Notes under the pieces: generated by a model
Seen by the model: the letters and a program-made list of their open reading frames with translations, nothing else
The model's database searches: none
What the model was told of the DNA's origin: nothing
From: Selaginella tamariscina
Taxonomy: Eukaryota; Streptophyta; Lycopodiopsida; Selaginellales; Selaginellaceae
DNA: 64,000 nt
Direction of reading: 5' to 3'
Assembly: GCA_003024785.1 (NCBI GenBank)
Contig: PUQB01000020.1
Location: 124,001-188,000, forward strand
Translations under genes and position numbers: made by a program
Shown here: piece after piece, positions 45,939 to 59,300 of the stretch
Layout of the letters: each line of letters opens with the position of its first letter
How positions within the stretch are numbered: the stretch's first letter is position 1

Positions 45939-48900
45939 TTACTGTCTTTTGATTGGAGCAGTGTTTAGCCTTAACCATTCAAGTGCATTCCCACTAACTA
46001 TTGGGGAAACCTGTAAACACAAATTTTAATACACATCAATTACAATTACAAACTTATTAATCATTTACACCTTTGACCAAACGTCAGCATGGTACTTGTT
46101 GACCACGATATTTCCTCATCAGACATCAAATGGATGGCTATCAACTTCGTCTGTAAAAGATCAGCTCAAAATGTGTGTATGCGTGCGTGCGTGTGTGTGA
46201 GAGAGACAGAGAGAGAGAGAGTTAGATTGGTAGATGATAAAGACCTGGATAGGAACAAATGAAATACACTCAAATCCAAGGTAACTGACACCTCCAAATC
46301 GATTTGGCGTATCCACCTCACAAACATGAAGCAAATTCTGCATAACATCGACCATTATAAGTGTATGTGTGTGTGTGTCCTGAGTCAAGAAAGTCCAATC
46401 TTCCATAAGCCCACACACACCCACCCATACACACGTATAATGGTTACATATGCATGTGTAAAGTTACGTCTTACAGTGCTGTGTATATATATATGCGTAT
46501 ATAGTACCTCTATACGTATGCCAAACTTATGATCCTCGTAATACCCTGGTTCATTGCTAACTATCATCCCAGGTTGTAATGCAGTCATGTTTCCCTCGAA
46601 AACTAATGCTCTGAGGGCCTTCGTGCACATTAAGAGCCGCTCCTACTCCATGACCAGTTCCTACACACAGTAACCAATATGTGAGCATATCATATACGAC
46701 AAATTATATATGATATTAAATGTATAGCACCTACACAAACACACAACCCATATATGTAAGACTTGCAGATATATACATCTATGCATGTCTACACAACTGT
46801 ATATTATATACACAAGTACATACACAAATATAAATCTATGCATGTCTACACAACTGTATATTATATACACAAGTACATACACAAATATAAATCTTACCAT
46901 GACGATAATCAAGTCCAATCTTCCATAAAGACGATCGAGCAAGAACATCGAGTACAAAACCAGGTGTGTTCTCAGGGAAATTGCCTGCTCAAGTGCAATG
47001 TGTCCTGCAAATAACAGTAATTGTATATTTCAGTCCATACTTATAAATTGGAAAACAAGAAGATAAACACATAGACCATCCATCTAGAATGTTAGAATGT
47101 TATATACATATGTACACAATCTCCTCCCTCCCCCCCTCCCCACACACACAAGCCCACACGCGCGCACGCACGCACGCAAGCACACTCGCACGCAGGAAAC
47201 ACATATACAAAACTATAGTCTTACCTTCAAAACGCGAGTAAAACACTCTCCTGATATTCAGAAGGTGTTCCAAAATGAACCGTTCTTGTGATATCCGTCG
47301 TTCCATCCACGTACTGTGCACCACTGTCAAGTAAAAGAAGATTCTGATCATCCACCATTGCACATGCATCATTTTCTGCCCTGTAGTGTACAATCGCTCC
47401 ATTATCACCCGAACCTGCATACAAACAATGAAATTGGACCGTGTTGGACACAGCATATATTTATGTCATTAGCTACTTATCAATATATTAGTATATGTAC
47501 ACATAGTAAACAATTCGCTAGCTTAGATCAATTGTAGCATATAAAAATAAAGTTATGCATTGATGCATTGTTACTAGTGTCAAACATATAACTATGTAGC
47601 ACTTACAGATTTATACATCATACACGCACACAGACACACAGAAAACACACTATACCTACCACATATTGTATCAAAACTGGTATCTAGAAACCCTTCCTGT
47701 TTAGATCGAAAGCTTAGAAGGTGATCACCGACTTCAACTTCTGTCATTTTAACTTTTTCAATAGCAATTTTCTCCTCAAGCCAAGACCAAAACTCAACCA
47801 AGGCCGCTGCATCCCTGTTATAAATCGCAACCCAAAACAACATCAATATAAAGAAGCGCTCGCTCTCTCACACACACACGCGGGCGCGCGCGCTAACTAT
47901 CATCCCAGGTTGTAATGCACACGTACATAAGTGCAGACGTGTGTAATGTGTATGTTGTAAAATACTTCTGATATGATGATAGAGGCATATACGGACACAT
48001 ATATAGTGAAATGTGTATGAATGTTGCTTAGTATACTGTCAATACGCTAATCTTATCGCATAAGCCTAGTGTTTATAAGTATATGTCCATAGATATTATA
48101 TAACTATTATTCTTTGAGAGAGAGAGAGAAAGAGAGAGGGAACATACCTCAGATGTGCTTGTTTCATTCCAGAAAGTTCAGCAGCATTCTTGATGGCTTT
48201 TGCTAAAGCTATAGATGACTGTCTGTGTAATACTGCTGGTGCATTCTCCTTCATTTCCCCTTTTGGCACATCCATATGCACATTCTGTAAAAGCATTCGC
48301 AATTGCCATGTTGATCTTAGATGGATCAAGGCATAACTGTGAGCCAGTCCCTGCTAATCTGAAAGATAATCCTTGCATTACATGCAAATTAAATATGTAT
48401 ATGGTTACGTGTTGATATGTATAAAAGTTCTATTCATTAATGATAAGTATTTTAATTACATATATAATATACAAACTAGCCTCTGGATGCTGAGAAGGAG
48501 TGCAGAGTAAGGCTCTATAACACATTTGCTTCCTCAAGGTGCATTTTAACTTCTGGAGATAGTTTTGACATATCAATGTAGATTGTTGCCTTCTCCATTT
48601 CCACAAGTGCATAAGCATATGCTACTGGAGAATGAGGAACATCACCACCACGCTGTTCAAAATGTAAATTATAGCGTGTACAAGTATTATACTAGTAAGC
48701 AAACAGCAGGCAATATAACGTCATGCAAACGCATGTACACGAACTTTATTAAGATATAATACGATTAGAACACAAACAGAAACAAAAAAGAAAACTAACC
48801 AGATTGAAAAGCCATGCAACTTCGTCAAGCATCGAGATTACAATGGCTGTAGCACCAGCTTCAGAAAGCTCACGTCGAAGATTTGAGAGCTTTGTAGAAA

Positions 48901-50365
48901 CATCAACACCTGCGTACTTTATATCCTGTACTCTTACTGGAGAAGTTGGTGGAGATGGCCTAAACATAATCCAATTATCAGCATTTTAATTACAGTCTAC
49001 AAACGTTATTATAATATGGAGAGATCATATATAGTAATATATAAAACATCCATTATAACTCCCACAACACACACACACACACACACCTGGAACCATCGAT
49101 CCAGATCTCATCAACTAAGTTCTGCTTAATAAGGACCAGATGGATGTCTCTAGCAGCTAAGGTCCGCTTTAGTTCTTCGGCTCCGTTTACAGTGACTAAA
49201 AACTGCATTATGGATGGTTAGCAATTTTCTCATTCTTTTTATTTATTATTACAGATAAATATTCCTGTGCATTTATACACATGTACTCCCATTATAGCTA
49301 TAGGCACGTACATGTGAATAGACATGTATATATGTGAACCAAGAACAAATAAACTTACAGGATCAATGCCCACAAGTGAACCAGCAGGAAGAATATCTCG
49401 TAGCCATTCGCCATAAGATGGGACCTCCAGGAGAACCCCCACGCATGAGTGTCCATTCAGGTCCCAGTTGCCTTTCAGCTTAAAAGCAAACATTAAATAA
49501 ATATACATACGCATAACAGGTATACAAGTTATACAATAACTAGAACTAAAGAATAATAAACCTACCTGCAAATAATATCGACCATCTGTCCATAAAGCGG
49601 CTTTGTCAAGCGTAACAACAGCAGTTCCTGCACTTCCTGTGAATCCCGAGACATAAGCCCGTCTTGTAAAGCATTCTGCTATAAATTCACTCTGCATCCT
49701 AGTTCAACACTCCCGTTAGGCGTAAAAAACAAATCTCAAAGCGCGCACGCGCACACACATATGCACGGTATATACACATAATATACATATGATATACAAA
49801 CATTTTATTCGAATTATGTATGAACTAAATCTTAGCAGGACATGATTAACAACAATTCAAATTTCCTATATGTAGTCCATCTTTCTAAATATTCGTTCAC
49901 CCAGTAAACATCAATATATACACACTAGAACGTGTGCAAACAAATAAACTACCAGGCCTTTTCACTTAAGTGTATGACGTAACGTAAAGATTACATTATC
50001 TACTTAGGAAGGAAAGTCACACACACCTGATGAGCATCTTCAGAAGGGACAATGTAGCTTGAATCCCCTTCTCCACAAACAACTCCTCAATTCGGACAGC
50101 CTCTTATCCGGAATAAACTCCTGCTTTTCTTCTTCGCATTCCTCCTGGCAGAAGACGGCTCCGCAGTGATCGAATTGGAGCTCACAGCTGTTACAATGCT
50201 CCTCCGCATCGATTTCCTGAAATTCTTCGATCTGTCGTTCCTGCAATTCAGATTTTTGAATCGATCGATCTTCTGTGTAGTAGCTGACAGAGATTGATGA
50301 GAAAAAGACTAGAACATGTAGAAATAGCCGTGATTACAACGCCTGCTCGCTAGAGGCGTCGCCAT
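45939..50365 (-). CDS. APP2: Xaa-Pro aminopeptidase P, chloroplast-type (APP2-like)
   Basis: M24B metallopeptidase that removes the N-terminal residue before proline, probably in plastids. Fourteen exons fit GT-AG rules: 50027-50365, 49566-49691, 49359-49478, 49087-49202, 48800-48959, 48477-48652, 48148-48358, 47660-47814, 47225-47414, 46898-47004, 46508-46660, 46245-46337, 46071-46150 and 45939-46010. Motifs: [65 protein letters not shown] (two metal Asp), [16 protein letters not shown] (His), [18 protein letters not shown] (Glu) and [12 protein letters not shown] (Glu). It ends [20 protein letters not shown]. The N-terminus ([10 protein letters not shown], later [20 protein letters not shown]) looks like a transit peptide, but a TAG intervenes, so the start may be 50365 or 50209. 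Single-base breaks occur in at least six exons (for example about 50100, 49440, 48520, 48285, 47240 and 46975). Confidence 0.92.
49066..49086. repeat. (AC)n microsatellite abutting a splice donor
   Basis: In gene sense the aminopeptidase exon ends TTCCAG and the intron starts GTGTGTGTGTGTG, so the donor lies in the repeat, as in the GH9 gene. Confidence 0.9.
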
Positions 50366-50718
50366 TGCCCTTACCTCTGTTTCTAAGAACCCTAATTTCG
50401 TACTTAATTCTGTACAAGAAACTCAATTAAGTCGTAATTTTGGCTTATGTTAACTATCGCCACGTCAATTAAAAGTTCTAGTCGACGTGGCACATTTTAG
50501 GAGCGAGGCGGATTTGTTTTCAAAAACATTTCGAATTTGGTAAAAATGAAAATCTGCAAAAGAAAAATTAATAAAATGAGAAAAAGGTATTGAATAAAAG
50601 CCATGAATACTTACCAAAATAAATTAACGACCATAACAAAATGCTCCTCCTGAAAGAAAATGATGAAGTTAGCATATGTTTTTTTATAAATCATTATTCA
50701 TACACACACACACACACG

Positions 50719-50783
<65 letters not shown>

Positions 50784-50851
50784 GGAACAAAGAATGACAC
50801 AGAGAGAGAGAGATTAATAGATACATACCAGAAACAACAATAATATCAACA
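50366..50851. other. Intergenic, microsatellite-rich
   Basis: 5' flank of the aminopeptidase gene (AACCCTAATT telo-box-like word near 50388) and 3' flank of the acidic-protein gene. A compound (CA)n(TA)n microsatellite lies at 50701-50780. No gene. Confidence 0.65.
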
Positions 50852-51972
<1,121 letters not shown>

Positions 51973-52105
51973 TTCACGCCCTAATGTAGAGAACCCTAAT
52001 CGCCCTTAAGGAAGGGCATCCGCCCTTAAAATTTGACGGTATATGCCACATATTATTAGGTGTAAGAAGTGGATATTCTGGTGTTTCTTCTTCTAGGGTT
52101 TATCG
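51973..52105. promoter_or_regulatory. Putative bidirectional promoter with telo-boxes
   Basis: Only 133 bases separate the two start codons of the divergent CHZ1-like and CSN3 genes. It contains AACCCTAA at 51992-51999 and TAGGGTTTA near 52094-52102, plus a dyad CCTTAAGGAAGGGCATCCGCCCTTAA (about 52004-52029; shorter arms CCCTTAAGG / CGCCCTTAA). Shared control is inferred from spacing. Confidence 0.55.
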
Positions 52106-52618
52106 ATGGAGCAGATTGTGGCGCAGGTGCAGGGCCTTTCCGGGAGCGCAGATGATCTCGGGCAGCTCCTCATGGTTCTCAAGCAGCACGATGATGCGAT
52201 TCGGATTCAAGGTGCGCAGCGTCTCGAGCCGGTTCTTCATGTATTGGACCCTGCAAAGCACTCTCTCGGCTATCTCTTCGCCCTGTAAGTAGTCAAAATC
52301 CCTGTGAAAAATCTGTGTCCTCGCGATTTACTGCGAACATTTGTGTTTTTATGCGAAAATCCTGTATAGGTATAAAGGAGACAAAGCCGGCGTATAACAT
52401 TTGATTGAATTTTCAGAGACGGAAGATGGGCGTCAGGACCATCCAGAGAGGATGCCGATCACTTCCTCATGTCTGTCACGAATTTCATCACGGTCTGTTC
52501 TCCAGAGCAAATTCGCCTCTGTCCAGAAAAGTGTACGTTATTATGTTTGTCTGTGTGAAAGATATGTACGTAAATCTATAAATTATATCTCCACCGTAAA
52601 TATACGCCCATATATATA

Positions 52619-52656
<38 letters not shown>

Positions 52657-54339
52657 TTACCACGATAATGCGTGTATGTGTACAATATACTGATATTAGT
52701 CTTGTTTTGGTATATGTTTTGCAGTCAGTACGCTGTGCAGGAAGTTAAAGGATCAAGCAATGGCAATTCACAAACCAATACGTGCGGTTCTTCCATTGCA
52801 GATTGCTCTCAGAAAGCTTCAACCTTCTTCGGAGTACTTGACACCCATACACTCCGACTTTCTGCTTGTATCTCTACTCTCCAAATGCTACAAGTCTGCT
52901 CAACCCATACTGGAGGACGAAATCTTCGAAATAGACCCCAAAAAACAGGTCTCGCCCCGAAAGACTATCTCCTGTATTGCTACTACGGGTAATTTGCACT
53001 ATTTTTATTTATTTATCTGCGTTTGTTTTACTGATGGTTATCTTTTGCAGTGGGATGGTGCACATTGGGTTGAAGAATTATGTGAAAGCTTTGGAGTTTC
53101 TGCAACATGTAAGTGTCTTCATCTTGAACAACTAATTTTGTCTTGCTTAATCTTATTGGTAGGCCTTTACCGCTCCTGCACAAGTGATGAACGGAATAGC
53201 CGTCGAAGCTTACAAAAAGTACGTTCTAGTGTGTTTGATCCTCAATGGTCAGGTAAGAAATGTCTTATATTTATCCAGTAAGCTAAATCATGCTGTTTAC
53301 TTGTGGGCGATGGCGAGTATTGAGTGGTTCTTATATATCTTTCTCCTCCTAATATGTTATTAGTTTAACATAATGTAATTGTTTTATCAGGTACCCGTTT
53401 TCCCGAAGTACACACCTTCCGTTGTCCAAAGGAACCTGAAAGGATGTTGTCAGGTAACTTGTTGAGAATAAGTATATCAGTATAACAACTAAGTATTTAT
53501 TATACAGGATTATTTAGACCTGGTGAGTGTGTACAACAACTGTAACATCGCCGAACTCCAGCGTTGTCTTAGAAGCCACGAGGAAACTTTCAGAAATGTA
53601 AGGACTGTCTGTGCACATGCTCTCTCTCTGTCACACACACACACAAGCGTGGCATTTCTCTTATACATACGTACAAATATATCAACATTTTATTCTTCTT
53701 TTGTTTAGGACAAGAATCTGGGTTTGGCAAAGCAAGTGGTGTCGTCACTGTATAAGAGGAACATACAGAGGCTTACACAGACGTTTCTTACCCTCTTTAC
53801 AAGACATTGCTCAGACAGTGCAACTCGAAAGTGCTAAGGATGCCGAGCTACACATCCTTCAAATGGTAACGTATTATATAGACTTTTTGTGTGCATATGT
53901 GTATCTGTATGGTGTATGTAAGAATAATGGTGATACTGTTTACAGATACAGGATGGCGAAATATTTGCAACAATCAATCAGAAGGATGGCATGGTGATGT
54001 TCCAAGAGGACTGGGAACAGTACAAAACCGGGGAGATGAGCCAACGCCTTCACAATGAGATTCACAAGTAAGCCATTTAACAATCTTTGTTTATGTTGAA
54101 GATGCTATATGTTTTTATATGAATCTAATGTTTATTGTTTAGGATCATCCGTCTTTCCAAGAAGCTTACTGCTGTTGACGAGCAAGTCTCTTGCGATCAA
54201 GTGTACCTTAGCAAGCTAAAGGTACTCTCTCTCTCTCTATATATATATAACATCTTGTATACAGCTTGGCAGAGAACGCACACGATACGATCCGGATGAG
54301 TTTGAGCTCGTGCCTCAGAAAGGCTTCGGTCACTTCTAA
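52106..54339 (+). CDS. CSN3: COP9 signalosome complex subunit 3 (PCI-domain protein)
   Basis: Subunit of the nuclear COP9 signalosome, which removes NEDD8/RUB from cullins and represses photomorphogenesis in plants. Eleven exons: 52106-52284, 52417-52532, 52725-52988, 53051-53108, 53163-53252, 53391-53453, 53508-53597, 53709-53865, 53946-54067, 54143-54221 and 54265-54339. It begins [20 protein letters not shown]. It contains [93 protein letters not shown] and [12 protein letters not shown]. The PCI part has [40 protein letters not shown] and [20 protein letters not shown]. It ends in the basic/acidic tail [17 protein letters not shown]. Frame slips occur near 52950 and 53795. The ATG is chosen because it starts the conserved N-terminus. 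Confidence 0.93.
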
Positions 54340-55907
54340 CCGCTTCGCCTGAAAATGTGCCTTTTGAATCAAGCATTCTGGCTTATGGTCTCGTGTGTGT
54401 GTGTGTTATTTTCAATTCATAATATATTACAAATGAAATAATTAAATTTATTTAGTAAAAAATGGAATATTTTTCAAAATAATTATATTATATTGTGATA
54501 TATAAATATATAATAAAATTTTATTGATTTTTTTAAAATGCTTTTTAATTTTTAATTTTGAAGTTTATGAATTTTAAATTGAAGTTTCAGGGGTGTATAT
54601 ATAAATATAAAACTCTAGGGTATATATGTAAATATGATAAATTTCAGAGGTATAAATGTAATTTTTCTTTAAAATATTAATAGTATACATGCATCTATAT
54701 ATATATAAAGTATAAACATCACTATTGAATAATACAAAATATGGATATTGTATTCAAGAGAAACTATGTTGCGTGTGTGTATTTATAAATACACGAATGG
54801 AATTAATATATAACTTATAATTTTATAAAGCGGTCCTCAACAACGTATTAAATGATATGCGTAAGCATAATAGTATCCGTGTATATAAGTGATCTAGTTA
54901 TTTATATATTTCATTTCTCGTTAATAATACTTTAATGTTTTAGTATATAGCTCATATATATGAGAATATATAAATTTGGTTTAAGAAAGTAAACTCGTTT
55001 TAAGTTTTATAAGTATATATTAAAATTTTAAAGTATACTAGAATATTCTTAATTTTATTTTTTTGAGCACAAATCAAAGCTAGTCCCTAACACATGGTGT
55101 GCACATGTGCACGTTACTTGGCAATAGACAAAAATGATATATTTTTATATTAATTAATTAAAATCTATTGAATAGTGTTGGCACGTAACGTATAAGAAGT
55201 AATTAAAATCTCTCTCTCAACACACATTTAGTATTGTTATTTTAAAAATCAAAATATTACTATTGAAGTTTTCAATATATATATGTAAATTTAAAATTTT
55301 TATATAGGTATATAAAAATGTAAAACTTTTAAAAATATATATGTAAATATGATAAATTTTAGAGGTATAAATATAATTTTCCTATTTTTAATTTCAAACA
55401 ATTTTAACCTTCCTCAATATATTATTACTTTTTGTTATTCCTTTTTAACTTAAAGCTAAATACTGACCAATTTAATAACAAGTTTATAAGTGTATTTTAG
55501 GCAAACTATATACATTTTGATTAATGGAGAAACTGTCTTTTAATTTTATCATAAATTCTTTCGTAGAGTGTTAACTTTTCTACGTGCCTATAGAAAAAAA
55601 TTTTTAAAAATCGCTATGATCAGGTCAAAGACATCGTGTTAATTGTTTTTGTTATTGTAGTCAAAATTATCGTCGAAGTGAGTTTTAAATAAAATATAAC
55701 TTCAGTTTTGAATCGATATACAGCTGCCTGGTGCTTGTTTAGTCTATAATGACAGCTATTATCTTCATATTTTAGATGACGTAGCAATAAAAAATGTGTA
55801 ATATGAAGACAGAAGGAAGATGCAATCTAAAGACTTCAATAATGTCGACGATTGCATAACTCTATACATATACGGTATCATTAAGTCGGAATTGTACAGC
55901 AGCAACA
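54340..55907. other. AT-rich intergenic region with a dispersed repeat copy
   Basis: Contains the first of three related AT-rich segments (about 54680-55000; others at about 58260-58560 and 63245-63600). No gene. The immediate upstream sequence of the next gene (GGAATTGTACAGCAGC, then AACAATG) is shared with the inverted pseudogene copy. Confidence 0.6.
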
Positions 55908-57475
55908 ATGTTGAAGGCTTGGACATGTTGTATTGCCTTTTTGCTATGTTTTGCAGTGTCGAGTACAGAGAGACTTTCGTTCAGAGAAGCAGACAACACA
56001 GCACTACCTGGTCGCAAATTTGATTACATCGTGGTCGGAGGGGGAACCGCCGGCTGTGCACTGGCAGCCACGCTCTCGCACCGCTACACAGTACTCGTGC
56101 TAGAGAGAGGAGGCAACCCGTATCTTAATCCGAACATCACCCGTATAGAAAACTCTGGATCCACCTTTGCGTCTCCCGGCGGAATAAACTCTCCGAACCA
56201 GGCTTTCACTTCGGACGACGGAGTTCAGAACATCCGTCCGAACGTACTGGGAGGCGGGAGCTCTATAAACGGAGCAGTATACAACCGTGCCGACAGTGAG
56301 TTCCTACGTGAGTCGAAGCTAGATCTCGACTTGGTAAACGACTCTTATTCGTGGGTGGAGAGGGTGGTCGCGTCTGCTCCGGCAAACTACAGCGCACTGC
56401 AAGAAGCCGTCCGTGGGGCGCTACTGGAAGTCGGACTGGGACCTCAATACGGTTTCACCTACGAATACGTTATTGGAACTAAGACATCAGGAATCACATT
56501 CGACAAGCAAGGACGTCGACACCCTTCTTCCGACTTGCTCCGGGAGTACGCAAACCCCAAGAACATTGTGGTCTTGCTTCATGCCACTGCTCACAAGATT
56601 CTTTTCCACGGTACCTGCGTGTGTGTAGTGTGTGTGTGTTTCCTTTCTTAATATACGTTCTTCTAGGTGGACGCACAAGTGGAGTCTTGTATAGCGATAC
56701 TTTGGGTCATTTCCACACTGCATCTCTTCGTTCTACAACCGGCAGCGAGGTTGTTCTCTCGGCGGGTGCCATAGGGAGTCCACAACTGCTCATGTTAAGT
56801 GGGATCGGTCCAAAGGCTCACCTCAAAACGACTGGTATCAAGGTGGTACTGGATTCCCCATACGTAGGCAAAGGCATGGCCGACAACCCGTCCTCGGTAA
56901 TACAGGTTCTGTCCCCGGTCCCTGTCGGAAGTCTCATCCAACAGGTGATAGGGACGACACCGGCTGGGTTTAGTGTAGGGGCATTTGTACAAACGGAATT
57001 CTCCGGTGCCATCTTCAAGGAAATTAACGGTCCTCTTTCTACTGGAGAACTTCTACTGAGAAGTCGGAACGTTTCCGACATGCCGCGAGTGAGATTCAAC
57101 TACTTTCAAAACTCTGTGGATTTACAACGGTGTGTGGCCGGTGTTAACGTGTTGGAAGAGATGCTTCTATCAAACTCGATGCGGAGGGTGCGGTTTGACA
57201 ACCAGAGTTTGCCGTCCGGCGGTACAGTCTCGTCTCCAATAAGAGGGAATACAACGCTTGTTGGAAATGGGTACATAAACAGCACTATATCGGAGTATTG
57301 CAAGAAGAACATTGCTACAAACTATCACTACCATGGTGGGTGTAGGCTTGGCGAAGTGGTGGATTATAGCTTCAGTGTGATGGGCGTGAGGGGTTTAAGA
57401 GTCGTGGATGGATCCACGTTTAAAGCAACACCTGGAACTAATCCTCAAGCTACAGTCATGATGTTGGGAAGGTTG

Positions 57476-57552
<77 letters not shown>

Positions 57553-57640
57553 GCATGCACACAAAGTCTTTTTAACCAACACGTTATACAGGTATGTGGG
57601 AACCAAAATTCTTGAGTCTAGAAGGAACAAGATCCATTGA
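55908..57640 (+). CDS. HOTHEAD/mandelonitrile-lyase-like GMC oxidoreductase
   Basis: FAD-dependent glucose-methanol-choline family enzyme. Plant HOTHEAD-like members act on long-chain omega-hydroxy fatty acids or are hydroxynitrile lyases; the substrate here is unknown. Three exons, 55908-56610, 56667-57471 and 57592-57640, join to an unbroken 518 residues. A signal peptide (MLKAWTCCIAFLLCFAVSST) precedes the FAD dinucleotide motif [19 protein letters not shown] and VLVLERGG. The FAD loop NVLGGGSSINGAVYNR, GMC signature 2 (GAIGSPQLLMLSGIGP) and GMADNPS follow. The C-terminal domain has MPRVRFNYFQNSVDLQRCVA, the catalytic NYHYHGGCRLGEVVD and PGTNPQATVMMLGRYVG. At 518 residues it is shorter than the usual 550-600; the loss lies between FVQTEFSGAIF and the substrate-domain strand. 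Intron 2 is almost entirely (CT)n(AC)n. Confidence 0.93.
57477..57552. repeat. (CT)n(AC)n microsatellite filling GMC intron 2
   Basis: The intron 57472-57591 is almost all dinucleotide repeat, starting five bases after the donor GTTGCT. Confidence 0.95.
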
Positions 57641-57923
57641 TAAGATAACATAAATAAAACTTGAATTCTTTTTTATAATTAAGTTATAGAAAAAAAAAAA
57701 AACTAATATAGTTAAATGTTTTTTTTTAACTTGTAAACTAGTTGAAACTGGTTTGATTATTGGCCTTTATGTGATGTGAGGAGCAATAGCTAAAAACGCA
57801 CCAAACATTAATAAGTTTTAAGTTTATTCATTTTACTAATTAATATAAACAAGATTATGTCAAGGAAATTTAAGGTTACTCAAAAGCTCCACTCTACTAC
57901 GTAAGTTACGTGCATATATATAG

Positions 57924-57991
<68 letters not shown>

Positions 57992-58950
57992 CTATCAATA
58001 AGTTGCCATGCATGGTACACTTCATGTGACTAAACAAGCCCCATCCAACATTCAAAAGTGAAAATTTTAAAATTTCTTTTTGTATATCTATAGTATAAAA
58101 ACTGTATATTATCCATTCTTAAATTCTCTCTCTATGTTAAGAATATTCTAGATATGTAAATTTAAGTTTAAGCTAGTTAAGGTTAGAATATTTGGGAAAA
58201 AAGAGTTTATAATTTAAATAAGTTAACAAGGAAAATCTAAAAATTAAAATATCCATAATATATTTAGCATATAGAGCTATATAAAGTATATATAAACATC
58301 ATTATTTAATAATATGAAAAAAAGAAACTATATTATATATGTATTTATCAATACATAAAAGTAATTAATAATATAAATTAAAATGTTAATTTTAACCCTT
58401 AACAACTTAATAAATGTATATATATATGTGTGTGTATATATATGATTTTTTATTTATATATTTTATTTCTCATCATTAATACTTTGTTATTTGTGTGTGC
58501 GCGCTTAAATTCGTATTTATGAAGTAAATTGCATAGGTTCATAGTTTGAAAAACTAGGATATGCTTTCGGCGCAGTTATATTCTTAAAAAAAAAAATTTG
58601 ATTTTTTTCCTCAAGTTTCTTTTTATATCTTGGAAATAACGTTTGATTGAAAGCTTTCTAGAGTGTATAATATTAATTAGTTATAAATTTAAGGAATTCT
58701 TGAAATAATATGTTCTTATATTTTAATAACATTTTTGTTAAAGATAAAATTTTACAACAAGTACTATTAGTAATATGGTTAGCTCTAACACATAGAAAAT
58801 TACCTAATCAAACATCAAATTTAAAGAGTATCTTTGCATATCCTACTTAGTAATAAGAAGAAAATATAACATTACAAATGAGAAATATGAGTATTGAGAT
58901 TATTTATATTATTAATATAACATAAAAACATACCTTTCTCTACTTAAAGA
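57641..58950. other. AT-rich flank containing direct-repeat block
   Basis: (TA)n(GA)n microsatellite at 57920-57988, followed by a segment (about 57990-58900) that is directly repeated at about 62870-63960 (shared CAAGCCCCATCCAACATTCA, TTAAGAATATTCTA, TTTAACTTATTAA-like words). No gene. Confidence 0.7.
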
Positions 58951-59300
58951 ATTTTGACTCAAAAGGGCTAACACATGTGTTAATACGTGACTATTAACAC
59001 ATATAAATAACATTGAGTTTTTCAAAATAAACAACTTTAAAAGTTTAATTCAAATGTCTTAGTAGGCAAGAGATTTTGGATTCTATCTTAAATCTTTTAA
59101 AATGATTATTTTCAAGATCTCATCAGATAACTCGGGGAGACTTAAGATCTGAGGTATAGATAAGCTCATAAAACATGTCCTTCATAAATACCTTGTAACA
59201 AAATTAAAACATTATCTTAATATTGAGGTAACCTAATCCTTAAAGGTTTTCCATACCCTAATCCTAGGGTTTTAACTCAGTGATCACATGAGTATGTGCC
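58951..59300 (-). repeat. Possible ancient, AT-mutated LTR relative of the 29-43 kb family
   Basis: TTTTGACTCAAAAGGGCTAA then CACATGTGTTAATACGTGAC resembles the LTR start TTTTAACCCAAAGGGCCAAC then ACGTGGCAACACGTGGC, with changes mostly of the C-to-T/G-to-A type. Later AAGGTTTTCCATACCCTAAT also fits loosely. Weak evidence. Confidence 0.35.

Noticed and set aside
55820-56023. Upstream overlapping frame before the GMC gene
   Set aside because: It overlaps the signal-peptide start of the GMC gene in another frame and has no family similarity.
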